64,000 nucleotides of DNA from Pseudomonas synxantha BG33R (GTDB lineage Bacteria; Pseudomonadota; Gammaproteobacteria; Pseudomonadales; Pseudomonadaceae). Shown piece after piece: positions 16,289-24,733 of this stretch (positions are counted from its first letter, which is position 1; every line of letters starts with the position of its first letter). The notes below the pieces were generated by a model, which saw only the letters and a list, made by a program, of their open reading frames with translations, was not told the DNA's origin and did no database searches. The DNA is taken from the NCBI RefSeq assembly GCF_000263715.2, contig NZ_CM001514.1, positions 5,580,498 to 5,644,497 on the forward strand, written 5' to 3'. The position numbers were made by a program, and so were the translations under genes.

Positions 16289-17234
16289 GAAAAACGGCTC
16301 ACGGTTCCAGCGCTGGAAGAAGCCTCTGACCATTGCGTTCTTCCTGCTGCTGATCGTGCTCTTCACCCTGCTTGCCCGGCGCATCGACTGGAGCGAAGTG
16401 CTGCAGACGTTGAGCGACTTCAAAGTCAGCACATTGCTGATCGCCGGCGCGCTGACGCTGTGCAGTTTTATCGTGTACGCCTGCTTCGATCTGATCGGCC
16501 GGACCTACATTCGCCAGCCCCTGCGCTGGAAGCAGATCCTGCCGGTGGGCATTATCAGTTATGCGTTCAACCTCAATCTGAGCGCCTGGGTCGGCGGCAT
16601 CGCCATGCGTTACCGGCTGTATTCGCGATTGGGGGTGAGCACCAGCAATATCGCCAAGATCCTCGGCCTGAGCCTGGCCACCAATTGGTTCGGCTATATG
16701 GCCTTGGCCGGGGTAGTGTTCAGCAGCGGGCTGGTCACCCTGCCACCAGGTTGGAAGCTCAGCACCGGCGCCCTGCAAGGTGTGGGCGTGTTGCTGGTGA
16801 TCGCGAGCCTGGGTTACCTGGCGGCGTGCCGGTTTTCGAAAAAACGTGCGTGGTCGATCCGCGGCATCGAGATCAATTTGCCGTCGCTGCGCATGGCCTG
16901 CCTGCAACTGGCCCTGGGCGCCTTGAACTGGTCACTCATGGCAGCGGTTATTTTTACCTTGCTGCCCGCCAAACTCGATTACCCGCTGGTATTGGGCGTG
17001 TTGCTGATCAGCGCGATTGCCGGTGTGGTCACCCATATACCCGCCGGGCTTGGGGTGTTGGAGGCAGTGTTTATCGGGTTGTTACAGCATGAGGCGTCGC
17101 GCGGGAGTCTGCTGGCCGGGTTGATCGCGTATCGGGCAATCTACTTTATTTGCCCATTGCTGATTGCGTTGGTGATGTACCTGGGGGTGGAGGCCAAGGC
17201 CAAGGCGTTGCGGGTGAAGAAGACACCCGCTTAA
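16278..17234 (+). CDS. YbhN/UPF0104 membrane protein (flippase-type domain)
   Basis: 318 residues from the ATG at 16278. It has about seven or eight membrane segments and the hallmark of the lysylphosphatidylglycerol-synthase membrane domain: NLNLSAWVGGIAMRYRLYSRLG, ATNWFGYMALAG and AGVVTHIPAGLGVLEAVFIGLL. The soluble aminoacyl-transfer domain of MprF is absent, as in E. coli YbhN. Such proteins are thought to move lipids between membrane leaflets. As the last gene after clsB it may handle the lipid made there (inference). Confidence 0.88.
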   Translation: MTSEKNGSRFQRWKKPLTIAFFLLLIVLFTLLARRIDWSEVLQTLSDFKVSTLLIAGALTLCSFIVYACFDLIGRTYIRQPLRWKQILPVGIISYAFNLNLSAWVGGIAMRYRLYSRLGVSTSNIAKILGLSLATNWFGYMALAGVVFSSGLVTLPPGWKLSTGALQGVGVLLVIASLGYLAACRFSKKRAWSIRGIEINLPSLRMACLQLALGALNWSLMAAVIFTLLPAKLDYPLVLGVLLISAIAGVVTHIPAGLGVLEAVFIGLLQHEASRGSLLAGLIAYRAIYFICPLLIALVMYLGVEAKAKALRVKKTPA

Positions 17235-17237
17235 CGT

Positions 17238-17993
17238 CTATCGGGATTGGATAATGCTCAACCGCTCACCCACTACCATTTCGGTAATCCAGTCCACCAG
17301 GATCGAGGTATAGGCCTGTTGCGACACCGGGTCGCTCAAGGCATGGTCCGCGCCGTCGATGATGCGGTGGGTCAGGGAATGAGTCTGCTGGCACGCCGCG
17401 CGATAACTCATGATGGTGGCATGGGGCACATGGTCGTCGGTTTCCGATTCGACAATCAGCACATCACCGGTAAATTGCGCGCAGGCGTGCAGGGCACGGT
17501 TGGTTTCGGCACGCACCAAGGTGCCGCGGTAATCCATCAGGTCGGCTTTATCCAGCTCGCGCTTGGGCTTGAGCCATTCCTGGTCGCGGTACAGCGCGGG
17601 CACCCGCAGCGCCAGCCAACGCACCGGGCGCAACGAAGTGAGAATCGCCGCCAGGTATCCGCCGTAGCTGGTGCCCACCACCGCCACTGCCGAGGTGTCG
17701 ATGGCAGGGTGGGACAGCAGCCGGTCGTAGGCGGCCAGCAGGTCGCGCAGGTTGTCTTCGCGGGTGACGCGCGATAAGGGAATGCCGGTGCCGGCGTGCC
17801 CCCGCAGGTCGAAGGTCAGGCATACGCAACCCAGCCCCGCTATACCTTTGGCGCGGTCCAGGTCGCGCTCCTGGCTGCCGCCCCAACCGTGCACAAACAA
17901 TACGCCGGGCACTTTGGACTTGGGGCTGAGGAATGTCCCACTCATCTGTTCGTCATCTACATCGATACTGATGCTCTCGCTTCTAGCCGTCAT
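17238..17993 (-). CDS. Alpha/beta hydrolase
   Basis: 251 residues with the alpha/beta-hydrolase fold: oxyanion-region motif FVHGWGGS, nucleophile elbow GTSYGGYLAA, a late acid in SETDDHVPH and His in DGADHALSD. It resembles dienelactone-hydrolase/peptidase S9-like esterases; the substrate is unknown. It overlaps the upstream DUF3182 gene by 11 bp, so the two are very probably co-transcribed. Its stop lies 3 bp from the convergent ybhN-like gene with no obvious terminator between. Confidence 0.82.
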   Translation of the reverse strand: MTARSESISIDVDDEQMSGTFLSPKSKVPGVLFVHGWGGSQERDLDRAKGIAGLGCVCLTFDLRGHAGTGIPLSRVTREDNLRDLLAAYDRLLSHPAIDTSAVAVVGTSYGGYLAAILTSLRPVRWLALRVPALYRDQEWLKPKRELDKADLMDYRGTLVRAETNRALHACAQFTGDVLIVESETDDHVPHATIMSYRAACQQTHSLTHRIIDGADHALSDPVSQQAYTSILVDWITEMVVGERLSIIQSR

Positions 17994-19092
17994 AAGATTG
18001 AACCGTCACGTACTTGAGAAGAAAGTCGCTGTTTTCGGCGGGGCCTCGGTACACCTCAATGGCATCCGCCGGCAGCGCTTGATCCACGTAGGTTTCCACC
18101 GAGGACACGCGGATGGCCTTGAGGCTCGGGTTGTTGATGAAACTCTGCAGCGCCGCGACTTCCGCGCTGCTGGCCCCGCCCATGCGCCAGGACTGTTCGA
18201 GCACGCCGCTACGGCGCTGGCCGTTACTGTCCAGGCCCTGGGCGATGTCGTAATTGCGCCGCGAGGCGTAGAACCCCGGGTAGGCTTCGTCGGCAGCATT
18301 ATCGAAAACCCGGGCTTGCTCGATGGCTTGCCGCACATCGTCAGGCAGGGCCAATTGCAGCAAGTCTTCATAGTAGCCGGGCACGACCAGCAGGTTGGAT
18401 CCGCCGTAGACCTCCTCGCCCTGCCCGTCCTGGGTCAGGTATTGCTCGCCGCAATAGCTGAATACGTGCTCACCGATAAAGCTCTGGCCCACGCTGTGGG
18501 TAACCACGTCGTGCAGGTCTTGTTCCAGCACCACGCCGGCGCTGAACAACTTTGCGGCGTCAGGACGCGCCACTATCGCGTCGAACTCATCGAGACTGTG
18601 GATAACTTCCTGGCCCCGTCCAGCACAGGCGTGCACCGGTTTCATACGGATCGGGCCACTATAGAGCAAGCGCGCGGCGGCGGGCTTGGCGTCTTCCAGG
18701 GCGAACACACTCAAGCCATCCAACACAACGTCGCGTACGCGCTCGCAGAAGATCGGCGACCAACCTTCAGGTGCCTTTGCTTCAGGGCTCAACAGGCCGT
18801 GGCTGATCGCTTTGGTACAAATGAAATCGTGATCGACATAGCCCCCCCACAAATCTTCCGGCCCTCTGACGTCAAGCTTCAACGCCAGGGCGGGACCGAC
18901 CAGAGTTTGCGTGGGTAGCAGGTACAGCTCGCGACCGGCGTGCATCTGGGGGTCGTAACTGCCACCAAACTTGAGCCCCAATATCTGCGCCAGCCAGCGG
19001 GCCAATGCGCGGTTGGTTTCAACCTCATGCAATGGCGCACCTTCGCGCGTCGAGTGTGCGACCACCAATTTGTTGCGATTTGTCGGGGTCAT
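17983..19092 (-). CDS. DUF3182 family protein
   Basis: 369 residues. I recognise the family (DUF3182) by the central block IRMKPVHACAGRGQEV, the segment EDLWGGYVDHDFICTKAISHGL and the later YPGFYASRRNYD. The order Lys-rich strand, acid-rich loop (GVVLEQDLHDV) and C-terminal Arg/Asn (RRNYD) suggests an ATP-grasp-like fold, but this is inference. It is the first gene of a two-gene unit with the alpha/beta hydrolase, with an 11-bp overlap. Function unknown. Confidence 0.75.
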   Translation of the reverse strand: MTPTNRNKLVVAHSTREGAPLHEVETNRALARWLAQILGLKFGGSYDPQMHAGRELYLLPTQTLVGPALALKLDVRGPEDLWGGYVDHDFICTKAISHGLLSPEAKAPEGWSPIFCERVRDVVLDGLSVFALEDAKPAAARLLYSGPIRMKPVHACAGRGQEVIHSLDEFDAIVARPDAAKLFSAGVVLEQDLHDVVTHSVGQSFIGEHVFSYCGEQYLTQDGQGEEVYGGSNLLVVPGYYEDLLQLALPDDVRQAIEQARVFDNAADEAYPGFYASRRNYDIAQGLDSNGQRRSGVLEQSWRMGGASSAEVAALQSFINNPSLKAIRVSSVETYVDQALPADAIEVYRGPAENSDFLLKYVTVQSYDG

Positions 19093-19263
19093 GCGTCCCC
19101 CTTGGCTATCCCGCCATGTGTGTGGTGGGAAAGTTGCAGGGATCAGGCCAACGCCGCTTTGTGAGGGATGTTTCTTAAATCAATGAGTTGCACTAAAAGC
19201 GATGGCAGTTAGCCTGCTCTATTCTGCACGACGATGCCCCAAATCCCCTGCGTTCTGCACGAT

Positions 19264-20235
19264 TCAAACACCAAACCGGGTGCGGTAGTCGCTGGGGGTC
19301 AAGCCAGTAATCTTCTTGAAAATTGCACGAAAAGCGCTGGGGTCCTGATAACCCACGGTCCAGGCGATGTGGTCGATCGTGCCGTTGGTGAACTCCAGCA
19401 TCTGCCGCGCCTTGCCGACCCGCAGATGCTGGCAGTACTCGGTGGGTTTAAGCCCCGTCGCACTGCGAAAACGGCGCAAAAACGTGCGCTCTTCCAGGTT
19501 TGCCTCCTGCGCCATCGCCGCCACCGAAACATCCACTGCGCCACTGGCTTGCAGCCAATGTTGGACCTTCAGGATCGCACTGTCGCCATGCCTGAGGATC
19601 GGCGCAAAGTTGCTTGCGCACTGGCGGGCACTGTCGCTGTGTTCGATCACCAGAAAACGCGCAGTGTCGGCGGCGACACTGGGACCCATCAGCCGGTCGA
19701 CCAGGCGCAGGCCCAGTTCGGACCAAGCCATCAGCCCGGCGGTGGTGATCAGGTCGCCGTCATCGACGATGGGTTTATCCGCTTCCAGGCGCACTGCCGG
19801 GTAACGGGCTGCGAAGGATTCCGAGGACGACCAGTGAGCGGTGGCGCTGCGCCCATCCAACAGACCGCTACGCGCCAACATGATCGAGCCAATGCACACA
19901 CCACCAAGCACCGTGCCAGCGGCATGCTGCTGGCGGATCCACTCCAGCAGTGCCGGCGGCGCCTGGTCTTCGGTGAACTCGCCAATCGACGGCGGTACCA
20001 GCAGAGCCATCATCGGTTGGGCCGGCGCTGGGTCGCTGTCGAACACGCGCGCAGGCGTGCCGTGGGCGTCCACCTGCCAGTGGCTGACCCGCAGCAGCGG
20101 CAGTTGCGCAGATTGGTACTCGGCGGCGATGCGATTGGCGACCCCAAACAGGTCGGTCAGGCCATGCACGGCGGCCAGTTGCGCGCCCTGATAGATCAAT
20201 ACACCCAGTTCGAGCGTCGCGCGTTCCACGGCCAT
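19264..20235 (-). CDS. GlxA-type AraC-family transcriptional regulator
   Basis: 323 residues from the ATG at 20235 (GGGGGA lies 9 bp upstream; a TTG at 20271 gives 12 more residues). The N-terminal two-thirds is a DJ-1/PfpI-like amidase domain with GGVCIGSIMLARSGLL. The last 100 residues form the AraC/XylS double helix-turn-helix (NLEERTFLRRFRSATGLKPT and IAWTVGYQDPSAFRAIFKK). It is divergent from the isochorismatase-like gene across 96 bp and probably controls it. The ligand is unknown. Confidence 0.87.
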   Translation of the reverse strand: MAVERATLELGVLIYQGAQLAAVHGLTDLFGVANRIAAEYQSAQLPLLRVSHWQVDAHGTPARVFDSDPAPAQPMMALLVPPSIGEFTEDQAPPALLEWIRQQHAAGTVLGGVCIGSIMLARSGLLDGRSATAHWSSSESFAARYPAVRLEADKPIVDDGDLITTAGLMAWSELGLRLVDRLMGPSVAADTARFLVIEHSDSARQCASNFAPILRHGDSAILKVQHWLQASGAVDVSVAAMAQEANLEERTFLRRFRSATGLKPTEYCQHLRVGKARQMLEFTNGTIDHIAWTVGYQDPSAFRAIFKKITGLTPSDYRTRFGV

Positions 20236-20331
20236 TGTCAGTTTTCCCCCTGTTATTGTCGGTGCGGCCAATTCTCAACCTCGGCGCCAGCTAAGATACT
20301 GGGCCCATCAACCCATCAGGAGGCAACATAC

Positions 20332-20895
20332 ATGGCCAAGCAAGCGCTCATCCTAATCGATATCCAGAACGACTACTTCCCTCAGGGCAAGTGGCCGCTT
20401 GACGGCGTAGAAGCCGCGGCGGACAAGGCGGCGCAGGTGCTACAGGCATTTCGACAGGCAGGCGATGCAGTGATTCATGTACGCCATGAGTTTGAAGGCG
20501 ACGACGCGCCTTTCTTCACGCCCGGCTCCGACGGCGCCCGCTTGCACGACAAGGTGTTGAACGAGGGTGATGAACCGGTAGTGCTCAAGCATTTTGTGAA
20601 TGCGTTTCGCCAAACCAACCTGCGCGAGTTGCTGGAGCAGCGCAGCATCACCGATCTGGTGGTGGTCGGCAGCATGAGTCATATGTGTGTGGACGCCGTG
20701 GTGCGGGCGGCGGCGGACCTGGGCTATAAGGTCACGGTGATCCATGACGCTTGTGCTACTCGCGATCAGGCATTCAACGGCCAGGTGATTCCAGCGGCGC
20801 AGGTGCATGGGGCGTACATGGCATCCCTGGCATTTGGCTATGCGGGCGTCATGTCGGCGCAGGAATACTTGCAGACGCAAACGGCGGCCGCGTGA
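20332..20895 (+). CDS. Isochorismatase-like cysteine hydrolase
   Basis: 187 residues from the ATG at 20332, with AGGAGG 7 bp upstream. The catalytic triad of the family is visible: Asp10 in LILIDIQNDYF, Lys in VLKHFVNAF, and Cys in GSMSHMCVDAVVRAA. The frame is open far upstream (to 19234) across the divergent regulator, but that part is antisense to an AraC protein. Family members are amidases or nicotinamidases; the substrate cannot be named. It is probably regulated by the divergent GlxA-type protein. Confidence 0.87.
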   Translation: MAKQALILIDIQNDYFPQGKWPLDGVEAAADKAAQVLQAFRQAGDAVIHVRHEFEGDDAPFFTPGSDGARLHDKVLNEGDEPVVLKHFVNAFRQTNLRELLEQRSITDLVVVGSMSHMCVDAVVRAAADLGYKVTVIHDACATRDQAFNGQVIPAAQVHGAYMASLAFGYAGVMSAQEYLQTQTAAA

Positions 20896-20916
20896 CCGCC
20901 ACTTACGCCGATCACG

Positions 20917-21678
20917 TTAGCGTGTCGCGATGATGAACAGGCGCGGAAACGGCAGCAACACAGTGCCATCGGCCAAGGCTGGATAAGCCTGGGCAATTCG
21001 CGCCTGGTATTGCTGCAGGAAGGCGGCCTTTTCATCGTCGGTCAACGGCGCAAGAAAGGGCCGCAATGCCGACGCCTTGAACCACTCCACCACCGCCGCA
21101 TGATCTGCCAACGGGTGCTGGTAGGTGGTGCGCCACACATCCACCGTACTGCAGTGCTTGCTCAGCAACTCGTAGTAGTAACTCGCGGTATGCCGCTCAT
21201 TGTGTTTGACCGCGCCGATCTTCGCCGACCATGGGCCGTCGGCCGCAACGTCGCGGGCCAACCGGTGGGCGGGCTCGTCGAGATTGTCCGGGGTTTGCAC
21301 CGCCAGCGTACCGCCGGGGTTCAGTTGATTGACCAAGTGCGGGTATAGCCCGGCGTGGTCGGGCAGCCATTGCAGTGAGGCATTGGCCAGGATCACATCG
21401 AATTTTTGTGCTGGACTCCAGGCGCCGATATCTGCCAACTCGAAGCTCAACGCCGGCAAGCGCTCGCGGGCGTCGGCCAGCATGTCGTCGGAGCTGTCCA
21501 TGCCGGTGACTCGCGCTTGGGGAAAGCGCTCGGCCAGTACCGCTGTGGAGTTGCCCGGCCCGCAGCCCAAGTCGACGGCAGTGCGCACGTCGGTTTCGGG
21601 AATCGCCGCCACCAGGTCACGGACCGGGCGAGTGCGCTGTTGTTCGAACAGGGTGTACTGCTTGGCAGACCAGGTCAT
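20917..21678 (-). CDS. tam: Trans-aconitate 2-methyltransferase
   Basis: 253 residues, SAM-dependent methyltransferase. Motif I is VDLGCGPGNSTAVLAERFP, followed by VTGMDSSDDML and FDVILANASLQWLPDH, and the N-terminus MTWSAKQYTLFEQQRTRP is characteristic of Tam. The enzyme methylates trans-aconitate, a by-product that inhibits aconitase. Length equals that of E. coli Tam. It is convergent with the hydrolase gene, 21 bp apart. Confidence 0.92.
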   Translation of the reverse strand: MTWSAKQYTLFEQQRTRPVRDLVAAIPETDVRTAVDLGCGPGNSTAVLAERFPQARVTGMDSSDDMLADARERLPALSFELADIGAWSPAQKFDVILANASLQWLPDHAGLYPHLVNQLNPGGTLAVQTPDNLDEPAHRLARDVAADGPWSAKIGAVKHNERHTASYYYELLSKHCSTVDVWRTTYQHPLADHAAVVEWFKASALRPFLAPLTDDEKAAFLQQYQARIAQAYPALADGTVLLPFPRLFIIATR

Positions 21679-21820
21679 CGCTGCTGTCCTTCTTTTTAGA
21701 GAGGGCTACAGCCTAAATCTTATGACCCATGAGAACAAATACCGCCCTGTTACAACAAGCGTTCTATTGGCGTGATGGGTGGCCACCTGGACCGCACGGC
21801 TCAATCGTGGAGACAGCCGA

Positions 21821-23290
21821 TCAAAACGCAGAGGGCTGAGGCTGCCATTGTTGCGCGGTGAGGGGGTTCTCCAACTCCATCTGTATCAACTGGCCAACGG
21901 TTTGCCCGACCTTTTGCACGGCCATCTCGACCTTGCGGGTGGGTGGGTTGGCGAAGTTCAGCCGGATGCAATTACGGTATTTTCCCGCTGCCGAGAAAAT
22001 ATTGCCGTTGGCCACCTGCACATCCTGCGCTTCCAACAGTCGGTTGAGGGCGTAGGTATCGAACTCCCCGGGCAATTCGACCCACAGCGTAAAGCCGCCC
22101 TGAGGCTGGCTGACGCGGGTCCCCGCCGGGAAATAGCGGTTGACCCATTCACTCATCAGATCGCCGTTGCGCTTGTATTGCTTGCGCATACGCCGCAGGT
22201 GCAACTGGTAATTACCCTTGGCGATAAATTCGGCCACGGCCAATTGCGGTTGGGTGACGGTGGCGCCAGAGCCGATGAACTTCATATGCAGCACCTGGGG
22301 CAGGTAACGCCCCGGGGCGATCCAGCCGACGCGCAGGCCAGGGGCCACGGTCTTGGAAAACGAACTGCACAACACCACGCGGTTGTCTTCATCGAAGGAC
22401 TTGAGCGAGCGTGGCCGCGGATAGCGATGCGACAGATCACCGTAGATATCGTCTTCGATAATCGGCACGTCGAAGCGTTGGGCCATGCGGATCAGCTTGA
22501 GCTTGCGCTCGTCGGGCATGATGTAGCCCATGGGGTTGTTACAGTTGGCGGTCAATTGGATGACCTTGATCGGCCACTGCTCCAGGGCCATCTCAAGGGC
22601 TTCCAGGTTGATGCCGGTCACCGGGTCGCTGGGGATCTCCAGCGCCTTGAGACCGGCCGCCTTGAGGATCTGCATCATCCCGTAATAGCTCGGCGAGGCG
22701 ATCGCCACGATATCGCCGGGCGCGCAAATCGCGCGGATCGCGGTGGACAGGGCCTCCTGGCAGCCGCTGGTGACAATCAGGTCGGCCGGGGTCAGGCGAA
22801 CACCCGCATCGATGGACAGCCGGGCGATCTGTTCACGCAAGGCCAATACACCCTGGATGTGGCTGTATTGCAGGCTGGTGTTGTCGCTGCGCCGGCTGAT
22901 ACGGGCCATGGCGGTCAGCAGCGGCTTGAGAGTCGGCACGCTGATGTCCGGCATACCGCACCCCAGTTGCACGATACCGGCGCCTTGATCGAGGCGTATC
23001 AGTTCCTGGACCATGTCCCACTGGGAAATGTCCACCGGCCGCAGGATGGGTCGGCCCATCTGCGGCAAAGGCGCCACGCGCCGGTCCGACGGCACGAAAT
23101 AGCCCGACTTGGGACGCGATACCGCCAACCCCGAACATTCCAATACACGGTAGGCCTGTTGCACGGTCGTCAGGCTGACGCCGTGCTCATGGCTGAGGGT
23201 GCGTACAGATGGCAACCGCTCACCGGGCCCGTACAGGCCCTGCTCGATGCGGCTGCTGATGAATTCGGCGAGGTTCAGGTATAGAGTCAT
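21821..23290 (-). CDS. MocR-type regulator (GntR winged helix + aminotransferase-like domain)
   Basis: 489 residues. Residues 1-70 form a GntR winged helix (LPSVRTLSHEHGVSLTTVQQ...), and the rest is a fold-type I PLP domain with the cofactor lysine in SSFSKTVAPGLRVGW and the blocks CNNPMG and EDDIYGD. MocR proteins sense PLP-amino acid adducts and often regulate a divergent amino-acid operon. Here it faces the biosynthetic cluster across 316 bp carrying a perfect 10-bp inverted repeat. It probably corresponds to the regulator of the WH6 gvg cluster, though I am not certain; it could also be a general YdcR-like regulator. Confidence 0.87.
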   Translation of the reverse strand: MTLYLNLAEFISSRIEQGLYGPGERLPSVRTLSHEHGVSLTTVQQAYRVLECSGLAVSRPKSGYFVPSDRRVAPLPQMGRPILRPVDISQWDMVQELIRLDQGAGIVQLGCGMPDISVPTLKPLLTAMARISRRSDNTSLQYSHIQGVLALREQIARLSIDAGVRLTPADLIVTSGCQEALSTAIRAICAPGDIVAIASPSYYGMMQILKAAGLKALEIPSDPVTGINLEALEMALEQWPIKVIQLTANCNNPMGYIMPDERKLKLIRMAQRFDVPIIEDDIYGDLSHRYPRPRSLKSFDEDNRVVLCSSFSKTVAPGLRVGWIAPGRYLPQVLHMKFIGSGATVTQPQLAVAEFIAKGNYQLHLRRMRKQYKRNGDLMSEWVNRYFPAGTRVSQPQGGFTLWVELPGEFDTYALNRLLEAQDVQVANGNIFSAAGKYRNCIRLNFANPPTRKVEMAVQKVGQTVGQLIQMELENPLTAQQWQPQPSAF

Positions 23291-23606
23291 AGGCCCGACT
23301 GTAGCTTCTGATCTGTCGCTTAAGAAGTTACAGATTGGCCTTTTTTTGAAAAATTTTCAGCATAAAACCCCAATCTGTATTCAAAAGATTGAGTTCTGCT
23401 GTATCTGCAATACACGTCGTCGCCTTGGGATGATAGGTCCCATAACAGTGCACGAGACCTTGGACAAGGTGGGTACAAATGTAGTTACAAAATAGTAAAG
23501 CAGCACTGTACGCACCAAATTTTCAGAAATGCCCTACAAAGCAAGCACCTGACAAACCAACCAGGTGTTTGAATCTGCCCAGCGAATACCAAATGGATCA
23601 AGCGCT
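23291..23606. promoter_or_regulatory. AT-rich divergent control region of the biosynthetic cluster
   Basis: 316 bp between the MocR gene and the first cluster gene, clearly richer in A and T than the neighbouring coding DNA. It holds the inverted repeat described separately and several A/T runs (TTTTTTTGAAAAATTTTC at 23341-23358, TAGTTACAAAATAGTAAAG further right) that would suit promoters in both directions. No unambiguous -35/-10 pair could be fixed by eye. Confidence 0.55.
23329..23379. promoter_or_regulatory. Candidate MocR operator: perfect inverted repeat TACAGATTGG
   Basis: TACAGATTGG at 23329-23338 and its exact complement CCAATCTGTA at 23370-23379, centre to centre 41 bp (about four helical turns). 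It begins 39 bp before the MocR start codon. Sites placed one to several whole helical turns apart are usual for dimeric MocR regulators. Identity of the bound protein is inferred from location only. Confidence 0.5.
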
Positions 23607-24614
23607 ATGACGACAAGGACGACGCTCACACCGCAGATGGCCGAGTACGAACAGAAATTCACCGATGCCGGTGAAGTTCGATGGCTGCCCTATTTGATGT
23701 ACTTCCACCCCACTGACCATGCTTCCCCCGTGGTCAATACCGATTCATCCGGCTTTCGCTACTCCGAGTCATTGGGCACCCGCTATTCGGTGGTCGATGG
23801 TATCAAGGGTAATGGCCCGGTACGCCTGTTGGCGGGCAGCTCCACCGTGTTCGGCATTGGCGCCAGCGCCGACAGCTGGACCCTAGCTTCGCGCCTCACG
23901 AAGAACGATCCCCGTGGCCAGCGCTGGGTCAACTTCGGCGGCCGCAGCTTCAACTCTACCCAAGAGCTGGTGCTGTTCACCCTCAACCGGCACCACCTGC
24001 CCAAGGTGGATGAAATCGTGCTGTTCTCCGGTTTCAACAACCTTGGCCTGGCACGTCAGCCTCACGCCTATCGGGGCGAGCACGGCGCGTTTTTCAACTG
24101 CCATCAGTTTTTCGATGCCTTGACGCCACAGCAGCCGACCGCCAGCAACTGGAGCCTGTCGAATCTGTTCGGCAAGCCTCAGGAGCCCGAGCAACCCACG
24201 CCGCCGTCGATGCAGGAACAGATCGACTACGCCGCCAACCTGACCTTGCAGCACCTGGATATCTGGCGCGCCTTGGCCACCGACATGGGTGCGAAGCTGA
24301 CGTTCATCCTGCAACCGCTCGCCGGCTGGGTCCGCGAGACCGGCAGCCATGAGGAAGAGCAACTGTTTGCCGAACTCGACCAACTCGGCAATTTCACCGA
24401 GGTGTATGGCGACATCCTGCAAACCTCGGTGCGCGAAGCCTACGCCCAGCGCTTGCGCGACGGGGCGCGGGCCATGGGGGTGGAGTTTGTCGACATCACG
24501 CCATTGCTGGCCGAGGCACTGGGCCCGCAAGACTGGCAGTTCGTCGACCGCATCCATTTCACCGATGCCGGCAACGACCTGGTTTCAAAACTTATTCTCG
24601 ATGTCACCCGCTAA
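23607..24614 (+). CDS. SGNH/GDSL-like protein, first gene of the gvg-type cluster
   Basis: 335 residues from the ATG at 23607 (a GTG at 23565 is possible; neither has a strong ribosome site). It resembles SGNH hydrolases: block I LLAGSSTVFGIGAS with candidate Ser78, a Gly in NFGGRSFNSTQE, Asn in LFSGFNNLGLAR, and Asp314-x2-His317 in VDRIHFTDAGN. It has no signal peptide. Proteins of this type occur beside carbamoyltransferases in other clusters (recollection). It starts the co-directional run of cluster genes, with the 27-residue peptide 12 bp after its stop. Role in the pathway unknown. Confidence 0.7.
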   Translation: MTTRTTLTPQMAEYEQKFTDAGEVRWLPYLMYFHPTDHASPVVNTDSSGFRYSESLGTRYSVVDGIKGNGPVRLLAGSSTVFGIGASADSWTLASRLTKNDPRGQRWVNFGGRSFNSTQELVLFTLNRHHLPKVDEIVLFSGFNNLGLARQPHAYRGEHGAFFNCHQFFDALTPQQPTASNWSLSNLFGKPQEPEQPTPPSMQEQIDYAANLTLQHLDIWRALATDMGAKLTFILQPLAGWVRETGSHEEEQLFAELDQLGNFTEVYGDILQTSVREAYAQRLRDGARAMGVEFVDITPLLAEALGPQDWQFVDRIHFTDAGNDLVSKLILDVTR

Positions 24615-24626
24615 AAGGACTTGCAC

Positions 24627-24710
24627 ATGAAATCCATCAAGAAGTTTTTCCAGCGCCTGTTTGGAAAAAAGAAGAAGAAACCTGACTCCTCCATTTATCC
24701 GATGTTCTGA
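24627..24710 (+). CDS. 27-residue cationic peptide gene of the gvg-type cluster
   Basis: ATG at 24627 preceded by AAAGGAC at a suitable distance; 27 codons then TGA. The product begins MKSIKKFFQRLFGKKKKK and ends PDSSIYPMF. The first 18 residues would form an amphipathic, strongly basic helix able to sit on a membrane or bind RNA. It lies 12 bp after the SGNH gene and 23 bp before the di-iron enzyme gene. I recall that the WH6 gvg cluster requires two ORFs shorter than 150 nt; position and size fit the first. Mode of action unknown. Confidence 0.72.
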   Translation: MKSIKKFFQRLFGKKKKKPDSSIYPMF

Positions 24711-24733
24711 CGCGGCACTGGAAGGTAATGGCT

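Noticed and set aside
19234..20331. Long upstream extension of the isochorismatase-like frame
   Set aside because: It runs antisense through the GlxA-type regulator and has no homology of its own; the start at 20332 has a perfect AGGAGG site and a proper family N-terminus.
24627..24710. 27-residue peptide as carrier for a PEARL-type peptide-aminoacyl-tRNA pathway
   Set aside because: Such pathways need a LanB-like ligase and a protease; neither is present in the cluster, and the C-terminus does not show a repeated acceptor pattern.
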